This document shows, in pieces, positions 56,534-64,000 of a stretch of DNA of 64,000 nt. The first letter of the stretch is position 1. Every line of letters starts with the position of its first letter. The translations under genes were made by a program, and so were the position numbers. This DNA comes from Siphonodentalium dalli (lineage: Eukaryota > Mollusca > Scaphopoda > Gadilida > Siphonodentaliidae): assembly GCA_032622095.1 (NCBI GenBank), contig CP136062.1:39498918-39562917 (forward strand), read 5' to 3'. The notes under the pieces are model-generated. The model was not told the origin of the DNA and searched no databases. It saw only the letters and a program-made list of their open reading frames with translations.

Positions 56534-58487
56534 AATGATCTGTGAAATAGTGTACATGTAAGTAATGCACAGTGATATCACCGACTTAAAATGTCCCATG
56601 GCAAACTGTGCCATGGAATTATACTTCATTTAAAAAAAGGGCGTATACTATTTATCACCTGTCCGCATGTGCTTTTGTCCATCTAGCTGCCCATTCGCTC
56701 TCCTGAGATGGTTTGGTGTGGCTTTATTTGTGGACAGGAAGCATTTGTGTGTCTTTTTTTACTTGTGTGGCTAGCTACATACACTAACTTAGACAATAAA
56801 AAAAAATTGAGAATTTAAAAAAAGGTTTGTTGAGGCTCTGAATCGTCTGCCAGAAGCCAAAAATAATGTGTCCATCAGCTGTCCAAATTGGACAACCCAA
56901 TTGGACAACACATGTCCACCATTTCAGTCGAAGCATTTTTAGTAGGGTTTTGTGTGGTTTTATTATGTTTACCCATACCATAGTATGGTATCCATAGTGT
57001 TGTTGTCTGGATTGACCACTCGTCGTTAGTCCGTCTGTCTGTAGACATTTATTTTACGCATGGTGCGATAACTGAAATATTTTTTATCTGATCGGAACCA
57101 AAATTTGTATATGAATTACTCAGCACAATGCCACAAAATACAGATCGAGTTCGAATATGGGTTTGATCAGAGTTTTTTTTTTTACAGAGTTTTGGCCCTT
57201 TTTCGACTTCATGCATGCTGACATTAAACTCAAAAACTTTTTATCTGATCGGAACCAAATTTGGTATGTGACTTTCTCAACTCAAAATACAGATCGAGCT
57301 GGAATATGGGTTAGATCCGATATTTGATACCAGAGTTATGGCCATTTTTCAACTAAGATTTATCCAGATTATAACCCAAGTAACTTACAATTAATGAATA
57401 CCTGCTTCTCTGTGAGAGAGATAAAAGACAAATGGTTTATTGCTTTGAGAGTTATTTATAGCCCTCATACATTAGCTCTATGTATAAGAGACACAGATTA
57501 GTAAATTTTTGGATAAATTGATTTAGCTATCTTTTGAACAACAACTTATTAGCCATGTGAATTTATTTAACTAGACCAATGGAGCTCTCTAAGTCCTTGG
57601 ATGATGGGACTACATTGGATCAAACAGGGCAGAGATGGGTGATTTAACCCCTTTTACCCATCTCATGTCTTTTAACCTTTTCCATTAATTAAATAACTAT
57701 ATTATTTTCTCACATGGCAATTTGCAACAACATGAATAGAACTGCTTATACTATGATAGTGCTGACAGGCTCTACATTTTAGATGTTATATTAACCCTTC
57801 TATTTTGACTCGTACATTCCAATAATTTGTGTTATTACTGGTTATTATGTAAATTTGTCTATACTACTTTATATAATAACAGTATACTATATAATTCAAA
57901 ATTAGAAGATTATGATTCCGATCATAACAATTTACAATCGCCAAGGGGTGGGTTAAACATCTGCACGATCGGCCTCTACTAGCCTAAAGAGTCGAGACAC
58001 AGCCAGCTTTGGATAAAAGGCTCACAAATCAATTTAAAAAACCACACAAAATACACAAATTCATTCGTTCAACTATCTACATGTATTTGCGAGAACAACA
58101 CCTAATTTTAAAAGCCACACAGAACAGACAGTTTACAAAAGCACACAACTAACTGTTTGCAAGAACAAAAATAAAAGCCACACAAGTAATTTTATACAGA
58201 CTAAAACTTTTTTTTAGCCCCACGACTACCATTTCATATGTCCTATGTCTGTGTCATAACTTGGAACAGTAGTGTTCAGATCTCAATGTAATTGGTATGG
58301 ATGTTCACTATGAGGACATTCAATAAAGGGTTCAACGATTTTGTTCAGATTTTCCATCGAGTTTCACAGGAGCAAATAGTTGCTTTCTTCATCCAATGAC
58401 AAAATGACTCCAATTTAACTTAATGTAGTTTGAATTTTCAAAGTGAAAATCTTTCAAATTTTTACTTCATATTAATAACTTAATCAG
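56534..58487. repeat. Spacer with hairpin-headed repeat at 56960-57360; no gene seen
   Basis: TACCATAGTATGGTA (56976-56991) then GTCTGTCTGTAGACATTTAT and two units of TTTTTATCTGATCGGAACCA, TTTGGTATGTGA and AATACAGATCGAGCT. 58220-58400 is another member (CATATGTCCTATGTCTGTGT). 58030-58200 has ACACAA..AAAAGCCACACA repeated. No SAM exon 1 was found between the two genes. Confidence 0.6.
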
Positions 58488-58858
58488 TTAGGCGACTCCA
58501 ATTTTTAAGTCTGGTTTACGAACATGTGGGGAGAAAAAAAGTAGATGCAGGAGGGAAAAAAATAAAAATAAAAAAAATTGTCCCCCTAATTTATATCAAG
58601 TAAATCGCGGAATTTAAAAAAAAAATTTACATTTTTTTTTTTGAATGAAATTCTCAACCAAACAAGACATTTCTTGTCATGAAATACATGAAACTATGGA
58701 TCTGTAAATGATTATAAGCAGAACCGGATGCGACAGCACATGAAAATCAGTATGCGTGTAGAAATTGGGAGAAAAAAAGTTTTTTTTTTTTTTCATGAAA
58801 TGGAAAAAAAGTTGTAGGAGGTGTTCGTAAACCAGACTTAAAAACTGGTGTCGCCTTA
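58488..58858. mobile_element. 365-bp MITE with TTA target duplication (PIF/Harbinger-like)
   Basis: The element (58491-58855) starts GGCGACTCCAATTTTTAAGT and ends with the complement of GGCGACACCAGTTTTTAAGT; the inverted repeat extends ~37 bp to CTGGTTTACGAACA. TTA flanks both ends (58488-58490, 58856-58858). A 3-bp TTA/TAA duplication and GG-start ends fit PIF/Harbinger. The interior is A/T-run rich and non-coding. Confidence 0.85.
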
Positions 58859-59411
58859 GCCAATTATATTATATTAATTGATTTGAAGATCATATCTTTA
58901 AAATTATTTTTGGGTGGTTTACTTTTGTCATTGAAATCTCAAGAGCAAATTGTTGCTCTCGCACCATTCCACTGGTGTAAAGAACTGGCTTTTTGTCCAT
59001 CCCATGTCTGTCCAGGTCACAACTTGAACAGTAGTGCTCAGATCTCAATGAAATTTTGTATGAAGTGTCACCACTATAGATGAGGACATTCCATAGCGAG
59101 TTCCATTCTGGGTTATTCATTATTTATCTTGAAATGTTGGCTTCTTGGTCTGCCCGATGTCTGTTCAGGTCATACATGTAACGTTGAATAGTAATGTACA
59201 GATTTCAATGAAATTTGGTATACATGTAGATGTTTAGCATTTATATGAGGACATTCAATTGCCTGTTCATTCAGTGTGTTTAGGTTTTTTCAACTTTACA
59301 CTCAAGTACTGTAAATCAAGCACAATCAATTGCAATCTTCGAATTCTTCTCATTAATTGTAATTGCTGCATGCCTTGTGGAAAGTTAGATTAATATAGAA
59401 TGTCATGGCGC
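58859..59411 (+). repeat. Hairpin-headed repeat family members, no gene seen
   Basis: Two related blocks at 58950-59110 and 59130-59260 share TC(A/T)GGTCA(C/T)A, GAA(C/T)AGTA.TG(C/T)(T/A)CAGAT, TTCAATGAAATTT(G/T)GTAT and GAGGACATTC. They are about 180 bp apart. Confidence 0.65.
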
Positions 59412-59750
59412 TTGCGCACTAGGGCTGCCACGATTCATCGCTATTCTGATGTATCACAAGTTCATGATGCAATGCATCGTATCGAGATGCATTTTGGTCG
59501 TTTCTGTTAGATCTGGTATTTTTATTATACCGGTACCTCTGTCTTCAATACCGTATGAATATGCTGAGGTGCACTTATCAATGAGATTATACATGTATAC
59601 CAATATGATTAGGCGGTTTATCTAGTTTTAACAGCTGTTACATGTTGCTGCCAAAAAATTGATTTACGATGCGCATTGTATATCGTGATATCAAAATCAC
59701 TATTTGCATCTCATCATGAAGGTCTGGATCGTTGCAGCCCTATTGTGCAT
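59412..59750. mobile_element. 323-bp hAT-like MITE
   Basis: The ends TAGGGCTGCCACGATTCA (59420) and TGGATCGTTGCAGCCCTA (to 59742) are inverted repeats. Flanking octamers TTGCGCAC and TTGTGCAT match at 6 of 8 positions and fit nTnnnnAn. No transposase. Confidence 0.75.
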
Positions 59751-60292
59751 ATTCGCACATGTATTACATTTACATGTAATTGGTTTCATATTAAAAACAT
59801 GCCTTCGCTCTTGCCACTGTGAATTCCAAATCATTGAAAGATGGATTATCTCTTCCCATAACAAGACTGTTAGTGTTAATATACATGTATAGTTGCCTAA
59901 ATTTCGCAAATTGATTGTATCTACCGGTACATGTATTTTGTATCCGAAAATTTGAACTAAAATTAATATTGATAGAAGCATTTCTTGACAGGGATATTTG
60001 ATTTATATTTATAATATTAATAATATTACGAATTAACATTTAAAAGAAATTATATGATATTGCTACTAGTAACTGCAGCATGAACAATGAGTACTTATAA
60101 ACCCCAGTAGAATTTGATCATATAAATCTCTGTTGAAAACTCATTCATACAAAAATATGATATTTTATTCTGGAAAGGTTGTTTTAGCAACTACTACTAG
60201 TAATGATGTCTAAGGATGTCAACACGATTAATTACGAGAGTATTGTTTACAAAAGTTGATCAGGATGATAAAAATGTTCCGTTGAATTTCAG
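59751..60292. other. AT-rich spacer and putative intron end
   Basis: The stretch ends in TTGAATTTCAG (acceptor, AG at 60291-60292). Upstream I could not find an exon giving the N-terminal SAM half. GGAAAGGTTG at 60173 resembles the donor of exon copy 3 but the frame before it is closed. Confidence 0.5.
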
Positions 60293-63048
60293 AAAACGAG
60301 ATTGATGGAGAGACACTTATCAACCTAACTGAGAGAATGATGGAACGACTGTGTAGGACGATGAAGCAGCAGGTGAAGCTGCAGATGGAGATTGAAAAAT
60401 TAAAGAAAAGACGATCGTCCTACACAGCACTGCCACAAACTGCAACTACTAGTACTACTATACCGACGGAATCTGAACAACAAACTGCTACATCTTCTGA
60501 AACAACTACTGAGACAACTGCTACTATGAAACCAACCATCACATCAACATTTCCAACACCAACGTTGTGTTTCGATGTACCGATATTGTCACCGACATCC
60601 TCCCAAGCTTCACCAACATCCACTCCAGAAACATCAACTCTGGCATTCAGATTTTCGGAGCCCACACCATCAGCTGCCGCTTCTATTGATGATACTACCG
60701 GTATCCCATCACCTTCAGATTCAATGACTTCCAGTCCACTTATTTCAAGATCTTCCACACCAGTATACTCTACAGCTGCTACTGCTACTATCGCATCAGC
60801 ATCTGAAGCAGAGCAAGCTGGGCCATCAAGGTATTAAAGTTTACATATTTTCAAGTTTTCTAAAGGTTTTTTGTTGACAGGGGTGGACAAGTTTATTTTG
60901 CCCCGACCTCTGAATGAGGTCTGTCATTGTTTCTTCTACATTAGTATGGTGGAGCTAGGCTCTTTAAATTTCATCATTTCTCCCAGCACACCGACATTGT
61001 CACCATATATTAAAGTTATGTGAAACACTCCGGCAGGGTGACCAAATGGAAATGGAGGATTATCTTGCTCAAAGTAGTTACTTTTACGAATATTAATCCA
61101 TATTTACAACACAATCATTCTTATATACCGGTATTAACTAAATGGAGTGACTTTCAATGGTAAAATAATTCGCGTAGGTTTATCGACGATAGTTGCGTTT
61201 CAACAGATGTAAATATTGACATTTGTGGAGAGGATGTTTTCTATGGATTGTTAATTGTTATGGTCGATTTCTTAATATATTTTTTATGCTGTCAGCAGAA
61301 TACTGTATTCCTTCAGTTCACATATCATCTAAATACTGACTTATCAGTTTCACACACTGTCAAGTCCATAATATGTCTTTAACTTTATCCTATAGAAGAT
61401 AAAGATACATGTAGCACATGTATGACTCAACCTTTCCAAATTCGCGCAATAACATTTGTCGCTCAGATTTGAATTTGCGCACCTACCGGTACATGTACAT
61501 GTATCTGCACGAATTCCAAACTGACAAAACTATTTGGATCTCATGAGAGTTTTATTTATTAATCTGGCTTGCCTGATGTCTATTTTCAACACTAGGATAA
61601 TTTGCATTGTGTAAACATATCTGCATCGGCAAAGTTTTGAGAAGATCGGTGTATTTGTGCTGCAGTTATTACTCTTGATGTTGAAAAGTTACATATAGAT
61701 ATCATTGCATGACATGAACTCGAAAGAAGTACCACAACTGTCAACCACATATATTAATATTGGCAGCGTCAGAATGAAATCCACAAATGGCTGCAGTTTG
61801 CATAATAATATCTTGCTGGGTATTGGGAAGGAATATATAGATGACGCATTTTATTCAAATTGATCAATCTTTTTCCCCATTTTTACCCAGTTGTAGCATG
61901 CACCTGTCTAGGGCCTCTTGACCTTGTTCTGTACCTGTTTTTTTATTTTTAGTTCGGTGTCGAGGAAACGTAAAATTACTTCCGGAACATGGTCTATGTT
62001 TCATAACATTCCAAAATTGCCAACAAGTGTTGTGAAAGAGTTGGATGCAAAGGCTGACATCTTCTTCTCACACAATCGAACTGCAGCTAGAAGTCACTTG
62101 GTAGAAGTTCTTTCTGAATCAATCAGCTTGATAACAATGTAAGCAATTACTTTTCTTAGAAACGTTCTTTAAGATCAATATATTTCTGATTTGTTGGCTG
62201 AATGGCATTGAATTATTTGCAAATTGATGTGTATACAATAACATTAATTTATCAAGAAAATCATTTTATTATATACAAGTCTATATATGGCAAATATGGG
62301 AGTCAGATTACACATTTGAGATCCGGAATTTCAGCATTTGATTTTTAATGAACCAAAACAGACAAAAACTCTAAAATCATTTAATACTTACTTCAAACAA
62401 CACAAAATAATGTCTGATCGATTATCACAGTGATAAACTTAACATTTACAGTTTTGTGTTCTTTGGTAGTTTCATGGGAGCAACACTCTCCTGTTCTTTG
62501 CATGTACCCTGTTACCATTCTGGCTCACAAATGCAAGTGATGTTTTGAAATCGTGATGTCAGAACTGATTTTCATGTTGCAAAGAAACAAAAATGATCTA
62601 ATATGAGTCTATTTATTTATAATAACTGTTAGCTTGTGCACCCATTAACAATGTACATCCAGAGTTTGGCTCTGAACGCTGAGTGCGATCATTATCAAAT
62701 GGTCACTGGATCGTTTGGAATATTCTACAAAATTAATAATCATGCTGACACTGTTATTAGGCACCTGAGAGTAGGTCCAATCTACTTCTCAAGGTAAGTT
62801 AAAATCTTATCAGTACTATTTATACAATATGTATGCTATTTGTCTGCTGAAATTGAACTCTTTTCTAATTTGCATTAATCATTAATATAATTTATCACAG
62901 GTGGCCAACAACAGCTGATCTGAAGAATGTTGTAACAAGACTATGCCTACTTTATCCATACCTGGCCGATGTCAATTCAACCTATAACGTTAGTAAAATT
63001 CTTATTACTAGGGTTCAAAGTAGATTGGGAGATTCGTCTTTATTTTAA
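60293..63048 (+). CDS. SAM-domain gene, SAMD3-like, at least three exons (60293-60830, 61953-62138, 62901-63048)
   Basis: Exon A starts in phase 1: AA then NEIDGETLINLTERM, CRTMKQQVKLQMEIEKLK. This is the C-terminal half of a SAM domain (EIDG, L-x-x-L-T, K-L-x-x-x-I-x-x-L) and implies an upstream exon. A Ser/Thr/Pro-rich linker (~residues 45-175) follows to GPS and a GTATTA donor. Exon B joins in frame (AG+T) and encodes SRKRKITSGTWSMFHNIPKL, ADIFFSHNRTAARSHLVEVL to a GTAAGC donor. Exon C joins in frame (AT+G): WPTTADLKNVVTRLCLLYPY, LADVNSTYN, stop 63046-63048. The WPT...LxxKYPxLxD-type end is characteristic of SAMD3-like invertebrate and fish proteins, thought to act as interaction modules. 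A possible cassette exon lies at 62665-62793. The N-terminal SAM half may be the exon at 41920. Confidence 0.75.
61150..61395 (+). repeat. Dispersed repeat copy B, in the SAM-gene intron
   Basis: GTAAATATTGACATTTGTGG, GGATGTTTTCTATGGATTGT, GCAGAATACTG, TTTCACACACTGTCAAGT and CATAATATGTCTTTAACTTT follow the same order as 16360-16560. Diverged. Confidence 0.65.
62665..62793 (+). CDS. Possible cassette exon of the SAM gene
   Basis: 129 nt between AG (62663-62664) and a GTAAGT donor (62794). Entered in phase 2 it is fully open: LALNAECDHYQMVTGS, FGIFYKINNHADTVI, RHLRVGPIYFS, leaving AG that joins exon C as Arg. Its two ends have the same phase, so skipping keeps the frame. The acceptor is weak (little pyrimidine tract); the stronger-looking TGTTAG at 62632 would give the wrong phase and a stop. 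Confidence 0.4.
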
Positions 63049-64000
63049 ACAGACATATGGTATTGATAAAATATATATGTTCCTCTTAACCGTCAAGGAT
63101 TTGAAACCCAGTTTGTCATATTAGGGGAAAGACAGACATACAGGTCTAGCATGAAATTGAGCGCCGTTGTATTATCAGTTCCATGTCCAAATTAACATTT
63201 AGAAAGCTAGCACAAATTGCAATCAATTAAAGGTTTTGTATTAATTTCTTGGCTATCCCAATAATTTTAATATTATTAATTTATTAGCTATTATTCTTAT
63301 GGAATATTGGAATAACACATTTAGAGCATCACCTATCAATGTTAAAAAGACGAATGTGTGAAGAAAAGTTTTCCACAATGTATTTATTAACCATGCACTT
63401 CTGAGTGAAAGTCCCCATGGAACATTAAACAAATGAATAAAGTAATTGATAATAGAAAAATTTGCATGTTGTATTAAAATGATCTGACAAGTTCTGGCTC
63501 GAGTTCCCATCTTCTCTGTCATCAGGTGAGCACTTGAGTTCCTAAAATATAACCTTTGAAACCACTTAATTGGTGGGGGGAGGGTGTTCTGGCATAGTCC
63601 CAGTTTTCTCCTTTAAAGTAAGTGAGCACTCCAGTCTTTGACTGTCTCGTTACTGGATAAATCAAAGGTTTTATGTGATATGAAATAATTGGCACCAAAA
63701 AGAAAATTTGGGGGACTATAGAAACCTGCGGTGTTTGTCCATCACAAATGGTTTCTGGGCGATAATAGAAACCTGCATTGTCTGTCCATCTCAGATGGTT
63801 TCCGGGTGATAACTTTATTTTGTTATTGGATCAAAAGCAAATTTGGTATGCGAGTTTATCAGCTCAAAATACAGGTAAATTTTAATATGGACTCCGTCCT
63901 CCCATTTTTTCCAGAGTTATTGACCTTTTTTACTTTAAATTTGGTATGTGGATTAACCACATGAAGATACAGGCCAAGTTTGAATTCAGTCACGGCCGGA
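63049..64000. repeat. 3' flank; hairpin-headed repeat family at 63700-64000
   Basis: 63751-63775 has TGGTTTCTGGGCGATAATAG then AAACC, a weak stem, and the units AACCTGCGGTGTTTGTCCATC / AACCTGCATTGTCTGTCCATC, then GGATCAAAAGCAAATTTGGT and CAGAGTTATTGACC. The repeat runs off the window. 63049-63700 shows only unrecognised frames up to 89 codons. Confidence 0.55.

Noticed and set aside
60420-60758. 112-codon minus-strand ORF
   Set aside because: Antisense shadow of the Ser/Thr-rich linker exon; Val/Gly/Asp-rich composition mirrors the sense codons.

Overview
This is eukaryotic, probably marine-invertebrate DNA. Evidence: introns with GT/AG borders, C2H2, MADF and SAM-type protein families, very many DNA-transposon remnants, non-LTR retrotransposon tails, and the dispersed words ACATGTA and ACCGGTA that are common in lophotrochozoan and ambulacrarian genomes. 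The exact phylum cannot be fixed from the sequence. No rRNA, tRNA, CRISPR array or prokaryotic operon was recognised. Most of the window is repeats; only a few stretches look protein-coding.

Layout. 1-11 kb: a foldback element (631-1510), a broken P-loop ATPase fragment, a possible MADF-domain exon, a 55-bp satellite interrupted by a 2.8-kb element with ~460-bp inverted ends (4092-6898), and two hairpins, one of them a perfect 59-nt palindrome. 11-20 kb: a 30-bp minisatellite, a degenerate AT-rich minisatellite and a decayed two-exon C2H2 zinc-finger gene (17961-19417). 20-34 kb: a CpG-rich block with two CRE palindromes, two LINE reverse-transcriptase tails (minus strand near 24 kb, plus strand near 32.5 kb), a hAT-type element with a near-perfect 8-bp target duplication (25171-25716), a ~140-bp GC-rich tandem array and several local duplications. 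34-38 kb: AT-rich tandem repeats including six copies of a ~380-bp unit.

38-50 kb: a dense nest of inverted-repeat elements (a head-to-head pair at 39156-39903, a 1.9-kb element at 42158-44053, a hAT element at 44185-45572 carrying a nested 379-bp element). Among them are three tandem copies of one promoter plus first exon; the third copy is intact and encodes the N-terminal half of a SAM domain.

53-64 kb: the only convincing intact gene region. An 854-codon uninterrupted ORF (53969-56533) encodes two C2H2 fingers followed by a TNP2/CACTA-like transposase-type domain. About 3.7 kb downstream on the same strand is a multi-exon gene (60293-63048) whose first recognisable exon supplies the C-terminal half of a SAM domain, then a Ser/Thr-rich linker and a SAMD3-like C-terminal region. 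The orphan first exon at 41.9 kb and this exon are splice-phase compatible and together give a complete SAM domain. The most interesting hypothesis is that the finger-transposase gene and the SAM gene form a two-gene mobile (or domesticated) cassette whose 5' end has been multiplied nearby.
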